A model generated the notes under the pieces. It ran no database searches and was not told where the DNA came from. It saw only the letters and a program-made list of their open reading frames with translations. DNA of 64,000 nt, taken from NCBI RefSeq assembly GCF_001651875.1, contig NZ_LNQB01000060.1, positions 29,622-93,621 of the forward strand, in the 5' to 3' direction. Positions 20,959 through 30,039 of the stretch are shown in pieces; position 1 is the first letter of the stretch; each line of letters opens with the position of its first letter. This stretch comes from Sinorhizobium saheli (GTDB lineage: Bacteria; Pseudomonadota; Alphaproteobacteria; Rhizobiales; Rhizobiaceae). The position numbers were made by a program, and so were the translations under genes.

Positions 20959-23190
20959 TCAATTATCCGGCGCGAGATCGCCGCCCATGTAGTTGGGGAA
21001 CCAGGATTCGTGCGCCGAACGCAATTCCTTGACCGGGACCGGTTTGGCGTCACCGAGCTTCACCGCATCCCCGCCCGTCCTGCCGATGACCGGCAGGTCG
21101 ACGCCGGCCGCGTCCGCCCGCGCTGCAACGGCATCGAGCTTGTCGGCGGCGACCGTCACGACATAACGGCCCTGGTCCTCGCCGTAGAAGGCTACGATCG
21201 GATCGCGCCCGGCGGGGGCGGCGATCGTCGCGCCGATACGGGACGCCATCGCCATTTCCGCGACGGCCAGCGCGAGGCCGCCGGAAGAGCAGTCGTGCAC
21301 GGCCGTCACCAGGCCTTCCTCGATGAGACCGCGGACGAAATCGCCAACCTTCTTCTCATGCGCCAGGTCCACCTGCGGCGCCGGTCCGTCGGTGCGTCCA
21401 TGGATGTCGCGCATATAGACCGATTGCGCGATGTGGGTGCCCCAACCTTCCGGTGCGCCGGCGAGAAGGATCGTTTCGCCGGCCGCGGCGAAGCGGATGC
21501 GCGCCATCTTCGACCAGTCCCTGATGAGGCCGACGCCGCCGATGGTGGGTGTCGGCAGGATCGCCTGGCCGTTGGTCTCGTTGTAGAGCGAGACGTTGCC
21601 GGAAACGATCGGGAAATCGAGGACGCGGCAGGCTTCGCCGATGCCTTTGATCGCATGCACGAACTGGCTCATGATCTCCGGCCGTTCGGGATTGCCGAAG
21701 TTCAGATTGTCCGTTGCGGCAAGCGGCAGTGCACCGGTCGCCGTCAGGTTGCGCCAGCACTCGGCCACCGCCTGCTTGCCGCCCTCGAAGGGGTCGGCCT
21801 CGACATAGCGCGGGGTGACGTCGGAGGAGAAGGCGAGCGCCTTGGTCTTATGGCCGTCGACGCGGACGACACCGGCATCGCCGCCCGGCAGCTGCAGCGA
21901 ATTGCCCTGGATCAGGGTGTCGTACTGTTCGTAGACCCAGCGACGCGAGGAATTGTTGGCGGAGCCGACCAGTTTCAGGAGCGCATCGGCGACATCGGCT
22001 GCGGGGATATCGTTGGTGGCGAGCGGCGAGGGCGCCTTTGCAGGCGTCCAGGGACGGTCGTATTCCGGCGCCTCGTCGCCGAGTTCCTTGATCGGCAGGT
22101 TCGCGACTTCCTCGCCCTGGTGCAGGATGCGGAAGCGCAGGTCGTCGGTCGTCTTGCCGACCACCGCGAAGTCGAGACCCCACTTGACGAAGATCGCCTT
22201 GGCTTCCTCTTCCTTTTCCGGGCGCAGCACCATCAGCATGCGCTCCTGGCTTTCCGAAAGCATCATCTCGTAAGCCGTCATGCGCTCTTCGCGCACCGGC
22301 ACCTTGTCGAGGTCGAGCTCGATACCGAGGTCGCCCTTGGCGCCCATCTCGACGGCGGAGCAGGTGAGGCCGGCGGCACCCATGTCCTGGATGGCAATGA
22401 CGGCGCCCGTCTGCATCAGCTCAAGGCAGGCCTCGAGCAGGCATTTTTCCGTGAAGGGATCGCCGACCTGCACGGTCGGGCGCTTCTCCTCGATCGACTC
22501 GTCGAACTCGGCCGACGCCATGGTCGCGCCGCCGACGCCGTCGCGGCCGGTCTTGGCGCCGAGGTAGACGACGGGAAGGCCGACGCCTTCCGCCTTCGAA
22601 TAGAAGATCGCGTCGGTCCTGGCGAGACCGGCCGCAAAGGCGTTGACGAGGATGTTGCCGTTGTAGCGGGCGTCGAACTCGACCTCGCCGCCGACCGTCG
22701 GAACGCCGAAGGAGTTGCCGTAGCCGCCGACGCCGGCGACGACGCCGGAGACGAGGTGACGGGTCTTCGGATGATCCGGCGCGCCGAAGCGCAGCGCGTT
22801 CATTGCCGCGACCGGGCGGGCACCCATGGTGAAGACGTCGCGCAGGATGCCGCCGACGCCGGTCGCCGCGCCCTGGTAGGGCTCGATATAGGAGGGATGG
22901 TTGTGGCTCTCCATCTTGAAGACGACGCAGTCGCCGTCCTCGATGTCAACGACACCGGCGTTCTCGCCCGGTCCCTGGATCACCCGCGGCCCCTTGGTCG
23001 GCAGCGTCCGAAGCCACTTCTTCGAGGACTTGTAGGAGCAATGCTCGTTCCACATGGCCGAGAAGATGCCGAGCTCCGTGAAGGTCGGCTCCCGCCCGAT
23101 GAGACTGAGGATGCGCTCGTACTCGTCGGGCTTCAGCCCGTGCGAGGCGATCAGCTCCGGGGTGATGGGGCGGGTGTTGGAAATCGTCAT
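20959..23190 (-). CDS. purL: phosphoribosylformylglycinamidine synthase subunit II
   Basis: 743 residues, the small-PurL type that acts with separate PurQ and PurS. It catalyses ATP-dependent amidation of FGAR to FGAM in purine synthesis. Family blocks: [43 protein letters not shown], and [17 protein letters not shown]. The PurS and PurQ partners lie 3-5 kb away on the same strand, in a different unit interrupted by a lipoprotein gene, a DUF1127 gene and mocR. Its upstream gene, the PagL-like protein, is separated by 161 bp, so it probably has its own promoter. Confidence 0.97.
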   Translation of the reverse strand: MTISNTRPITPELIASHGLKPDEYERILSLIGREPTFTELGIFSAMWNEHCSYKSSKKWLRTLPTKGPRVIQGPGENAGVVDIEDGDCVVFKMESHNHPSYIEPYQGAATGVGGILRDVFTMGARPVAAMNALRFGAPDHPKTRHLVSGVVAGVGGYGNSFGVPTVGGEVEFDARYNGNILVNAFAAGLARTDAIFYSKAEGVGLPVVYLGAKTGRDGVGGATMASAEFDESIEEKRPTVQVGDPFTEKCLLEACLELMQTGAVIAIQDMGAAGLTCSAVEMGAKGDLGIELDLDKVPVREERMTAYEMMLSESQERMLMVLRPEKEEEAKAIFVKWGLDFAVVGKTTDDLRFRILHQGEEVANLPIKELGDEAPEYDRPWTPAKAPSPLATNDIPAADVADALLKLVGSANNSSRRWVYEQYDTLIQGNSLQLPGGDAGVVRVDGHKTKALAFSSDVTPRYVEADPFEGGKQAVAECWRNLTATGALPLAATDNLNFGNPERPEIMSQFVHAIKGIGEACRVLDFPIVSGNVSLYNETNGQAILPTPTIGGVGLIRDWSKMARIRFAAAGETILLAGAPEGWGTHIAQSVYMRDIHGRTDGPAPQVDLAHEKKVGDFVRGLIEEGLVTAVHDCSSGGLALAVAEMAMASRIGATIAAPAGRDPIVAFYGEDQGRYVVTVAADKLDAVAARADAAGVDLPVIGRTGGDAVKLGDAKPVPVKELRSAHESWFPNYMGGDLAPDN

Positions 23191-23351
23191 CGTCGACCGT
23201 CAATCCTTCGGGCGGCGCGCACCCCTTCCGGGAGGGACACGGCGCGTGCGAACCGCAAATAGACATTATGGGGCGCTTCGCGGCTTCTTTAGCCTATGCT
23301 GCTGCGCGGCGCGACAGAAAAATACGGTCGATCAACAGCCCCCGCGGGCGG

Positions 23352-23945
23352 CTAGAATTTATAGCCGAGCATCAGCCCTGCGCGGGTGAGACCGCCATTA
23401 GGGCCGTCGCAAAGGTTGGCGTGCGAGTTATGTTCGATCGTCGCCGACAGGTTCCAGTTGGCGTCGAAGCGATAGCCTGCCGCGGCGTATTCGCGAAAGA
23501 GCAGCCGGCAGCCGAGTTCGGGGCCGTCGGAATCGCCGCCGTCCAGGTCCCCGTCATGAAGGGTGGCGCCGACACCGGCCTCGACAAAGAACCGTTCGGT
23601 CAGGTCGGCGTCCCAGCTGAAGCCGCCATAGACCTGGTTGACGCCGTTCGACGAGGTTGCAACCGACGCACCGGCGTGGACCCGCGGCAGCAGAATCTTC
23701 TCCGCGAGGGTGCCGGCATTGTCGGCGCCGAACGGATCGAAGAAGACGATGAAAGACGGAAAGAGGCCGCTCTCCTGGTGTTTCCCTTCCGCGACCGGGA
23801 CCGTGGCGCCGAAGCGCATCTCGTCGAAGATCCCTTCCGCGGCACGGGCTGCAGGTGCGCAGGCGGCGAACCCCGTCGCGGCGAGCAGGGCTGCCGCAAG
23901 CGGCGAAAGCGTGGCCTGACCCACGGAAGAGCGGAGATGCCTCAT
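23352..23945 (-). CDS. PagL-like acyloxyacyl hydrolase (lipid A 3-O-deacylase family)
   Basis: 197 residues. A signal peptide of about 35 residues ends AARAAEG. The mature part is a short beta-barrel ending in F (LMLGYKF), as outer-membrane proteins do. The PagL signature is visible as IEHNSHANLCDGPNGGLTRAG, with the His-Ser pair expected at the active site. The family removes the 3-linked acyl chain from lipid A at the cell surface. Whether this protein is active in deacylation is not shown by sequence. It lies between mocR and purL with no obvious functional link. Confidence 0.82.
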   Translation of the reverse strand: MRHLRSSVGQATLSPLAAALLAATGFAACAPAARAAEGIFDEMRFGATVPVAEGKHQESGLFPSFIVFFDPFGADNAGTLAEKILLPRVHAGASVATSSNGVNQVYGGFSWDADLTERFFVEAGVGATLHDGDLDGGDSDGPELGCRLLFREYAAAGYRFDANWNLSATIEHNSHANLCDGPNGGLTRAGLMLGYKF

Positions 23946-24034
23946 GCCGATATCCTTCGACTCGAATCAACTTACACGGAAGACAGCAATAGATTGCCGA
24001 GCCTTGCGCGAAAGTCACCGCCAAAAGGTGCAGG

Positions 24035-25453
24035 TCAGTCGAAGCTGTCGTAGCCGGCTCGGCCACTGTCGAGCAGTCGGCGCAGGATCTCGAACCCTCG
24101 CCGCACGTCCGATCGCTCCACGGGGGAGGAGAAGCCGATGCGGATGCGGTGAAAAACGCGATCGGCGCGCCCCGCCTTGAACTCGTCCTCATCGTCGACG
24201 AGCACGCCTTCCTGCAGCGCTGCCTGCTTGAAGGTTCCGGAAAGCCAGGGTTCCGGCAGCTTCAGCCAGAGGAACGGTATTCTCGGATGCGAGTTGAACT
24301 CGAAACCCGAGAAGATTTCGCGCGCCATTGCTTCGCGCGCGCCGATTTCCTCGACGCCGCGGTTGCGCAGGACCGCGGCCGATCCGGAGAGGACGAGCCG
24401 GGAACAGAGTTCGGCAAGGAGGAAGGGGAGTCCGCCGCTCACCATTTTGTGGGCGACGCGGATGCGCTGAGCGAAATGCGGCGGGCACCCCACCCAGCCG
24501 CCGCGCACGCCGGCGGCGACCGACTTCGAAAGGCCGCCGACAAGAAAGGTGCGCTCCGGCGCGAGTTCGGTCAACAGCGGCAACGGATCGCCGGTCATCG
24601 AGCCGTAGAGATTGTCTTCCACCAGCCAGACTCCGTATTTGCGGGCGATCTCCGCGATCGCCTGGCGCCGGTCGAGCGGCATGACCGTGACGGTGGGGTT
24701 CTGGGCGCCGGGCATGAGGAAGGCCAGCTTCGGATGCTGCTGGGCGCAGACACGCTCGAAATCGTCCGGCAGCAGCCCGAATTCGTCGCTCTCCATCAGC
24801 GCGATCCGCCGTCCGATCAGGCCGGCGCTGCGGCTGATCTGCGAATAGGTCAGCGTTTCGAAGGCGAGGCGGTCGCCGGGCGAGGTGACGGCCGAAATCA
24901 CCGCGACGACCGCGGCATGGGCCCCGAGCGTCGGCACGATGCTTTCCGGCGTCGGCTGGAAATTGCCCCGGCCCAGCCATTGGCATCCTGCCTCGAACCA
25001 GTGATCCGGAAAGTTCCGGGCATAGCTCGCAATGTCCTGATGGTGCTCGCGGCTGATGTCGCCCAGCAAGCGCGCCAGAATGTCCCCTTGGCCGATATCC
25101 GGCGCCGCCGTGCTGTCGAAGCGCAGCTTGCCCGGCGGCGCGATCAGCGGCCGCGTTCCCGCAAGCGAGGTGGTCAGCGGGTCGGACTGCTCCGGCGGCC
25201 TGCTTTCGGGATGATCGAGGACATAGGTGCCGCGCCCGACCTCGCCGCTGACGAGCCCGCGCTCGCGCACCATGCCGTAGGCGCGGCCGATCGTGCCGAT
25301 CGTCACGCCGATGTCGAAGGCCAGATTGCGCTGCGGCGGCAACTTGGTGCCGGCGGGCAGGGTGCCGTTGCCGATCGCCTGTTCGATCTGGTCGGCGATC
25401 CGCGCATAGAGCGGCCCGTGCCCCTGCTGTATGTCGGGAAGCCAAGTTGTCAT
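24035..25453 (-). CDS. MocR-type regulator (GntR HTH fused to PLP aminotransferase-like domain)
   Basis: 472 residues. An N-terminal GntR winged helix (about 10-80: PLYARIADQIEQAIGNGTLPAGTKLPPQRNLA ... GRAYGMVRERGLV) is joined to a fold-type I aminotransferase domain. There, NETVTVMP-like substrate-loop residues (GAQNPTVTVMPL) and the PLP lysine (LVGGLSKSVAAGVRGGWV) are present. MocR proteins sense PLP or amino-acid-type ligands and usually act on a neighbouring gene. Here the divergent neighbour is a DUF1127 gene, with ACAATT repeats between. The start has little ribosome-site sequence. Confidence 0.93.
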   Translation of the reverse strand: MTTWLPDIQQGHGPLYARIADQIEQAIGNGTLPAGTKLPPQRNLAFDIGVTIGTIGRAYGMVRERGLVSGEVGRGTYVLDHPESRPPEQSDPLTTSLAGTRPLIAPPGKLRFDSTAAPDIGQGDILARLLGDISREHHQDIASYARNFPDHWFEAGCQWLGRGNFQPTPESIVPTLGAHAAVVAVISAVTSPGDRLAFETLTYSQISRSAGLIGRRIALMESDEFGLLPDDFERVCAQQHPKLAFLMPGAQNPTVTVMPLDRRQAIAEIARKYGVWLVEDNLYGSMTGDPLPLLTELAPERTFLVGGLSKSVAAGVRGGWVGCPPHFAQRIRVAHKMVSGGLPFLLAELCSRLVLSGSAAVLRNRGVEEIGAREAMAREIFSGFEFNSHPRIPFLWLKLPEPWLSGTFKQAALQEGVLVDDEDEFKAGRADRVFHRIRIGFSSPVERSDVRRGFEILRRLLDSGRAGYDSFD

Positions 25454-25457
25454 AGGG

Positions 25458-25556
25458 ACAATTCTTTATATTGCTTCCCAGGGCGCGTCAATTATCTCTG
25501 AGTCAATCACATCAAGCGATGCAATGGTGCTGGCGATGCGTACAATTGATACAATT
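25458..25556. promoter_or_regulatory. MocR/DUF1127 divergent promoter with repeated ACAATT sites
   Basis: ACAATT occurs at 25458-25463, next to the regulator start. TACAATT occurs twice, at 25541-25547 and 25550-25556, as direct repeats 9 bp apart. Direct repeats of this size and position are typical binding sites of MocR-type regulators. Binding is inferred. Confidence 0.5.
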
Positions 25557-25580
25557 TCTCCTCCGCCCCGGCGAGATGTC

Positions 25581-25793
25581 ATGCTTCGGAAGGCGGACGC
25601 GGCCCGTGATTTCCCACCTGCGGAGGGAGCGGGCGGAAATGTGCTTTCGCGGCTCTGGCGGCTCTACTGCGCACTTGCCGCGAAAAGGCGGAGCCGCCTG
25701 GCGCTCGACGAGTTGAGCGCGCATCTCCTCAAGGATATCGGTCTAACGGAGGCGGAGGCGCGGCAAGAGGCAACCGTGCCGTTCTGGCGATAA
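25581..25793 (+). CDS. DUF1127 small Arg-rich protein
   Basis: 70 residues from the ATG at 25581. The C-terminal 45 residues (SRLWRLYCALAAKRRSRLALDELSAHLLKDIGLTEAEARQEA) are a typical DUF1127 domain: a basic helix, then a short 'DIG' turn and a final helix. Longer in-frame starts (25524, 25536) would put the putative regulator sites inside the gene. GGCGAG lies about 7 nt before the chosen ATG. DUF1127 proteins in alphaproteobacteria have been tied to RNA turnover and to phosphate/carbon metabolism. The role of this one is unknown. Confidence 0.75.
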   Translation: MLRKADAARDFPPAEGAGGNVLSRLWRLYCALAAKRRSRLALDELSAHLLKDIGLTEAEARQEATVPFWR

Positions 25794-25860
25794 CGATCGC
25801 CGGATCCTGGCAACCCGGCAGAACGGATTGTTATAGCCTTGCTGCCGCCGGGACGCAGCG

Positions 25861-26265
25861 TCAGCTGCAGCCTTGGCCGCCGGCGGCCCAGCGCCGTACG
25901 TCGGTGGCGATGCGCGTGCCGACCGGTTCGCTCAGGAGCGGGCCGAAGGCCTGCAGGCGCGCCGGGTGGCCCTCGGCCTCAATGACGGCGAGGGGACGTG
26001 CCTCGGGCGACTTGCGCGGCACCAGCAGGATGCGCGGGCGCCCGGAGAAGGAGTTGAGTTCCGGCGCGAGGCGGTAGGCCTTGAAGGCCGGGTCGCCGGA
26101 CTTGAACCAGCAGCCGCTGGCGCCGAGCGCGACGCGTTCCATCGTCGGCAGCGCGGCCGTACTCGCCGCCGGCGCGGGCGGCTTCGATTGGCAGGCTGCC
26201 ACGAGTGCCAGGCCTGCGGCAGCGCAGGCGAGCGCGATGAAACGTCGGTGGATCATGGATGACAT
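25861..26265 (-). CDS. small lipoprotein, unknown function
   Basis: 134 residues with a signal peptide and lipobox (ALVAAC, Cys about 25), so probably anchored to a membrane. The mature part has two further Cys (GASGCWFKSGDPAF and the C-terminal GQGCS) that could form a disulfide. No domain was recognised. The gene begins 51 bp after purQ on the same strand and may be co-transcribed with the purine genes, though no functional link is apparent. The start could also be 9 bp further in (MIHRRF). Confidence 0.75.
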   Translation of the reverse strand: MSSMIHRRFIALACAAAGLALVAACQSKPPAPAASTAALPTMERVALGASGCWFKSGDPAFKAYRLAPELNSFSGRPRILLVPRKSPEARPLAVIEAEGHPARLQAFGPLLSEPVGTRIATDVRRWAAGGQGCS

Positions 26266-26316
26266 TGGCGGTCCGCTCGGCTGACGATCGACGCCGCCGC
26301 TGTAGCAGGGATAAGG

Positions 26317-26988
26317 TTAAGCGGCGATTACCTCGAGCGCCGATGCGAAAATCCCGCGACCGTCGGAGCCGCCATGGGCCGCCTCGATCAGGTTTTCCGG
26401 ATGCGGCATCATGCCGAGCACGGTTCCCTTGGCGTTCATGACGCCGGCGATGTCGTTGATCGAGCCGTTCGGATTCGTGCCTTCGGCATAGCGGAACACC
26501 ACCTGACCGTTGCCCTCGATCGTCTGCAGCGTTTCCGCATCCGCGAAATAGTTGCCGTCGTGGTGGGCGACAGGACTGCGAATGATCGCGCCCTTGGAAT
26601 AGGCGCGGGTGAAGGGGGTGTCGGCATTGGCGACTTCCAGCTTCACTTCGCGGCAGACGAATTTCAGCGAGGCGTTGCGCATCAGCGCGCCGGGCAGAAG
26701 CCCGGCCTCGAGCAGGATCTGGAAGCCGTTGCAGACGCCGAGGACGCGCACGCCTTGCTCGGCCTTGGCCCTGATTGCCTGCATCACCGGCATGCGCGCC
26801 GCGATCGCGCCGCAGCGCAGGTAGTCGCCATAGGAGAAGCCGCCGGGTATGACGATCAGGTCGACATCCGGGATCTGCGTTTCGGTCTGCCAGACGGTGA
26901 CCGGGGCCTTGCCGGAAATCTTCGTGAGCGCCGCAATCATGTCGCGGTCACGGTTGAGGCCTGGAAGTTGAACGACGGCGGACTTCAT
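26317..26988 (-). CDS. purQ: phosphoribosylformylglycinamidine synthase subunit I (glutaminase)
   Basis: 223 residues, class I glutamine amidotransferase that feeds ammonia to PurL. The nucleophile motif [13 protein letters not shown] and the C-terminal His-Glu dyad region ([15 protein letters not shown]) are present. Its ATG overlaps the stop of kptA by 4 nt, so translation is coupled. It belongs to the purC-purS-kptA-purQ unit. Confidence 0.97.
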   Translation of the reverse strand: MKSAVVQLPGLNRDRDMIAALTKISGKAPVTVWQTETQIPDVDLIVIPGGFSYGDYLRCGAIAARMPVMQAIRAKAEQGVRVLGVCNGFQILLEAGLLPGALMRNASLKFVCREVKLEVANADTPFTRAYSKGAIIRSPVAHHDGNYFADAETLQTIEGNGQVVFRYAEGTNPNGSINDIAGVMNAKGTVLGMMPHPENLIEAAHGGSDGRGIFASALEVIAA

Positions 26989-27542
26989 TTCTCTGTCTCC
27001 GTTAGCGGCAAAATGTACCCTGGCTGGAGTGAATCGGTGAGCCAGACACCGTTTTCCGACAGGAAGAACCGTCCGCCATCGGAATGCATGCGCCTGGCGT
27101 CGATTTGCAAGATCACGATGTCGCCTTTGCGGCGGCGTGCGACAATCTCGGCCGTCGCCCTGTCGGCCGAAAGATGGACGTGCTGACGGGCCATCTTGTT
27201 CAGGCCGCCCTCCAGTATCGCCGCCAGCTTCGCGGCGGAGGTGCCGTGGTAGAGTACGGCCGGCGGAACGGCGGGAGCAAGTGCGATGTCAACAGCAACG
27301 CTGTGCCCCTGCGCTGCCCGAATGCGAGAGCCGTCCAGCGTGAAGCGCCGCTTCGGGTTCTCCTCGATGATCCTCAGAAGATCATTGTCGGTTATGCCGA
27401 AGCGGGCCGTGACGGCTGTCTTGAGGTCGGCAAAGGATGTCCAGCCTTCGCTGTCCAACGCCAGGCCGGCCTCATGCGGCGCGTGGCGCAAGACGTAGCT
27501 CATAAACTTCGATACGTCGGTATCCAGGTTCCGGGAAGACAT
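26985..27542 (-). CDS. kptA: RNA 2'-phosphotransferase (KptA/Tpt1 family)
   Basis: 185 residues. Tpt1-type enzymes remove an internal RNA 2'-phosphate using NAD+, releasing nicotinamide and ADP-ribose 1''-2'' cyclic phosphate. Family motifs are intact: [17 protein letters not shown] (the RH pair), LYHGTS, and [11 protein letters not shown], giving the expected Arg-His-Arg-Arg set apart from the third and fourth residues, which I did not place exactly. Bacteria lack the tRNA-splicing route that needs this enzyme, so its role is open. It lies between purS (28 bp) and purQ (4-bp overlap). Confidence 0.9.
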   Translation of the reverse strand: MSSRNLDTDVSKFMSYVLRHAPHEAGLALDSEGWTSFADLKTAVTARFGITDNDLLRIIEENPKRRFTLDGSRIRAAQGHSVAVDIALAPAVPPAVLYHGTSAAKLAAILEGGLNKMARQHVHLSADRATAEIVARRRKGDIVILQIDARRMHSDGGRFFLSENGVWLTDSLQPGYILPLTETEK

Positions 27543-27570
27543 CGTCCCTGTGCCGCCTTGCCGCGCCTGC

Positions 27571-27813
27571 TTACGCGAGGGAGATGCTGTAGTTTTCGAT
27601 CACGGTGTTTGCCAGAAGCTTCTCGCACATGGCCTTGAGGTCGGCCTCGGCCTTTGCCTTGTCCGCCGTCTCGATCACGAGGTCGAAAACCTTGCCCTGG
27701 CGAACCTGGCCGATGCCGTCGAAGCCGAGCGCGCCGAGCGCGCCCTCGATAGCCTTGCCCTGCGGGTCGAGAACGCCGTTCTTCAGCGTCACGGTTACGC
27801 GTGCCTTGATCAC
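27571..27813 (-). CDS. purS: phosphoribosylformylglycinamidine synthase subunit PurS
   Basis: 80 residues, the small structural subunit that joins PurL and PurQ and forms the ammonia channel. The characteristic ARVTVTLKNGVLDPQGKAIEGALGALGF start is present. It begins 17 bp after purC. Confidence 0.96.
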   Translation of the reverse strand: MIKARVTVTLKNGVLDPQGKAIEGALGALGFDGIGQVRQGKVFDLVIETADKAKAEADLKAMCEKLLANTVIENYSISLA

Positions 27814-27830
27814 TTTGCTTTTCCCTAAGA

Positions 27831-28595
27831 TTACTTGACCAGCACCGGACCGGTGCCGCGCGGCGGCTCGTTCTCGTTGATGATGCCGAGACGGCGAGCG
27901 ACCTCCTGATAGGCCTCGACCAGCCCGCCCATGTCGCGGCGGAACCGGTCCTTGTCCATCTTCTCCTTCGTCTCCGTGTCCCAGAGACGGCAGCTGTCGG
28001 GCGAGATCTCGTCGGCGAGCACGATGCGCATCATGTCGCCTTCATAGAGGCGGCCGCACTCGATCTTGAAGTCGACGAGCTGGATGCCGACGCCGAGGAA
28101 CAGGCCGGACAGGAAGTCGTTGATGCGGATGGCGAGCGCCATGATGTCGTCGAGTTCCTGCGGGCTCGCCCAGCCGAAGGCGGTGATGTGCTCTTCCGAG
28201 ACCATCGGGTCGTCGAGCGCGTCGGCCTTGTAGTAGAATTCGATGATCGACCGCGGCAGCACGGTGCCTTCCTCGATGCCGAGGCGCTTGGCGAGCGAAC
28301 CGGCGGCAACGTTGCGCACGACGATCTCGAGCGGGATGATCTCCACTTCCTTGATCAACTGCTCACGCATGTTGAGGCGGCGGATGAAATGCGTCGGAAT
28401 GCCGATCTTGTTGAGATGGGTGAAGATGTACTCGGAAATGCGGTTGTTGAGCACGCCCTTGCCGTCGATGACGTCATGTTTCTTCTTGTTGAAGGCGGTC
28501 GCATCATCCTTGAAGAACTGGATCAGCGTGCCCGGTTCCGGACCCTCGTAAAGGATCTTGGCCTTGCCCTCGTAGATACGGCGGCGACGATTCAT
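27831..28595 (-). CDS. purC: SAICAR synthetase
   Basis: 254 residues. It joins aspartate to CAIR with ATP in purine synthesis. [23 protein letters not shown] is the standard N-terminus; an upstream in-frame extension to 28682 lacks family similarity and was rejected. Substrate-binding blocks [26 protein letters not shown] and [10 protein letters not shown] are intact. First gene of the purC-purS-kptA-purQ unit, divergent from the ATPase zeta gene across 230 bp. I saw no riboswitch or PurR-type site there. Confidence 0.97.
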   Translation of the reverse strand: MNRRRRIYEGKAKILYEGPEPGTLIQFFKDDATAFNKKKHDVIDGKGVLNNRISEYIFTHLNKIGIPTHFIRRLNMREQLIKEVEIIPLEIVVRNVAAGSLAKRLGIEEGTVLPRSIIEFYYKADALDDPMVSEEHITAFGWASPQELDDIMALAIRINDFLSGLFLGVGIQLVDFKIECGRLYEGDMMRIVLADEISPDSCRLWDTETKEKMDKDRFRRDMGGLVEAYQEVARRLGIINENEPPRGTGPVLVK

Positions 28596-28825
28596 GGATT
28601 TGTCTCTGTGGTTGCTGGCGCTCTTCGGTCGCGCATTGGGAATTTTCTCAGCGGGTCCATAACCGAAAAGAACGCATTTCACAATCGGCGTATCTTCCCT
28701 TCCCCCGATTTAGATTAGGGTATCATGAAAGTCACTAAAGACGAAAAGGCGCATTGCGCTTTCACAAGCGTTTTTGTTTATGGCGATGACTGCTTGCGGC
28801 AGGGATTTTTCAGGGAGATCGATTG

Positions 28826-29137
28826 ATGACCACGATGCACGATCGCGAGAAGGCCTTCGAGGCGAAGTTTGCGCTGGACGAAGAACTGCGGTTCAAGGCC
28901 ATCGCGCGCCGCAACAAGATGCTCGGCCTGTGGGCTGCCGGTCTTCTCAAGATGGCCGACCCGGAAACCTATGCCCGCGAGGTCGTCACCGCCGACCTCG
29001 CGGAGGCCGGCCATGAGGACGTGGTGCGCAAGATCAAGGCCGACTTCGACGCGGCCGGCGTTGTCCAGTCCGAGGACGATATTCGTGCCCGGATGCTCGA
29101 ATTCCTGGCGGAAGCCGTCGAGCAGCTTCAAAGCTGA
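28826..29137 (+). CDS. F1 ATPase inhibitor subunit zeta (DUF1476)
   Basis: 103 residues, all-helical. DUF1476 proteins are the zeta subunit of alphaproteobacterial F1Fo-ATP synthase and block ATP hydrolysis with their N-terminal segment. The N-terminus MTTMHDREKAFEAKFALDEELRFKA matches the family, as does the WAAGLLKM core. GGGAG lies 9-13 nt before the ATG at 28826. Adjacent but divergent from purC. Strength of inhibition varies between species and cannot be judged here. Confidence 0.92.
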   Translation: MTTMHDREKAFEAKFALDEELRFKAIARRNKMLGLWAAGLLKMADPETYAREVVTADLAEAGHEDVVRKIKADFDAAGVVQSEDDIRARMLEFLAEAVEQLQS

Positions 29138-29165
29138 GACGCGCTCGATTATTTGGTGAGCTTGG

Positions 29166-29194
29166 CGCCGTCCGACCTCAAGTCGGGCGGTTTT
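29166..29194 (+). terminator. intrinsic terminator after the zeta subunit gene
   Basis: CCGTCCGAC (29168-29176), a CTCAA loop, GTCGGGCGG (29182-29190), then TTTT. Confidence 0.87.
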
Positions 29195-29220
29195 CCTTTG
29201 CCTGCGGCAGGCTCACAGCA

Positions 29221-29323
29221 AGCGGGATGCGCTCACATGCGTTCGCGCCACAGCTCTATCTGTTTGTTTTTCCGCATTTGTGCGACGTCAGGTTATTCCA
29301 CCTCTGACGGCAAAATGCTCTTA
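29221..29323 (+). repeat. dispersed palindromic repeat family A, copy 2
   Basis: About 100 bp, the longest copy. It opens AGCGGGATGCGCTCACATGC and ends CAAAATGCTCTTA. That final TTA, read on the minus strand, is the TAA stop of the convergent hydrolase gene. The central CCGCATTTGTGCGACGTCAG is shared with copies 1 and 4. Confidence 0.82.
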
Positions 29324-29875
29324 GGCCTGCAGGCGGCTCAGGAACTGGGCGAAGACCATCGTGCCTTCGGGCCAGGGGCCGTGGCCGGATTCGGTGTTGA
29401 TGTGGCCGGCCTCGCCGGCATCGACGAGCAGCGAGCCCCAGGCATTGGCGATGTCGCCGGCATGCTCGTAGGAGCCGAACGGATCGTTGCGGCTGGCGAT
29501 CATGATCGACGGAAAGGGCAGGGGATCGCGCGGGTAGGGGCCGAAGGTCATGAGATGCTTCGGCCTGATCTTCGGATTGGCCACATCGGGCGGCGCAACC
29601 AGGAACGCGCCGGCGATCTTCCGCCGGCAATGCGGCAGGGCGTGGATCGCCGTGGCGACGCCGAGCGAATGGGCGATGATGACGACGGGCTTTGCCGCGG
29701 CGTTGACCTCTTCGACCATGCGCGCCACCCAGTCCTCGCGCACCGGTTTCGACCACGCGGCCTGCTCGACCCGACGCGCCGTCGACAGCTTGCGCTCCCA
29801 GCGGGTCTGCCAATGGCCGGGACCCGAGTTGGTATAGCCGGGAACGATCAGGATATGCGCTTCGGAAACCTTCAT
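29321..29875 (-). CDS. RBBP9/YdeN-family serine hydrolase
   Basis: 184 residues. A compact alpha/beta hydrolase starting HILIVPGYTNSGPGHWQTRWE, the family hallmark. The nucleophile elbow is IIAHSLGV and the C-terminal His lies in AGHINTESGHGPWPEG. The physiological substrate is unknown, as for most of the family. The ATG at 29875 begins MKVSEAHIL; the longer open frame upstream is rich in Arg/Cys and was rejected. Its stop codon coincides with the end of a family A repeat. Confidence 0.9.
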   Translation of the reverse strand: MKVSEAHILIVPGYTNSGPGHWQTRWERKLSTARRVEQAAWSKPVREDWVARMVEEVNAAAKPVVIIAHSLGVATAIHALPHCRRKIAGAFLVAPPDVANPKIRPKHLMTFGPYPRDPLPFPSIMIASRNDPFGSYEHAGDIANAWGSLLVDAGEAGHINTESGHGPWPEGTMVFAQFLSRLQA

Positions 29876-30039
29876 GATCGCCGCGATTTGGCGGCGAAAA
29901 TGGCCGAAGTCAAGGCGGAGGCGACAGAGGCCGCATTTTCTGTATAATCGAAAGCGCCGGTCGCGGTTTTGACAGCGGCCCATTTTTTCGCCGTTGTCGC
30001 GTCTCCGTGGCCGCTCTGGTTCGTTGAGGAGTGTGAGCC

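Noticed and set aside
20755..23262. 835-codon open frame antisense to purL
   Set aside because: Same reason: it covers a well-conserved gene, carries no domain pattern and no ribosome site.
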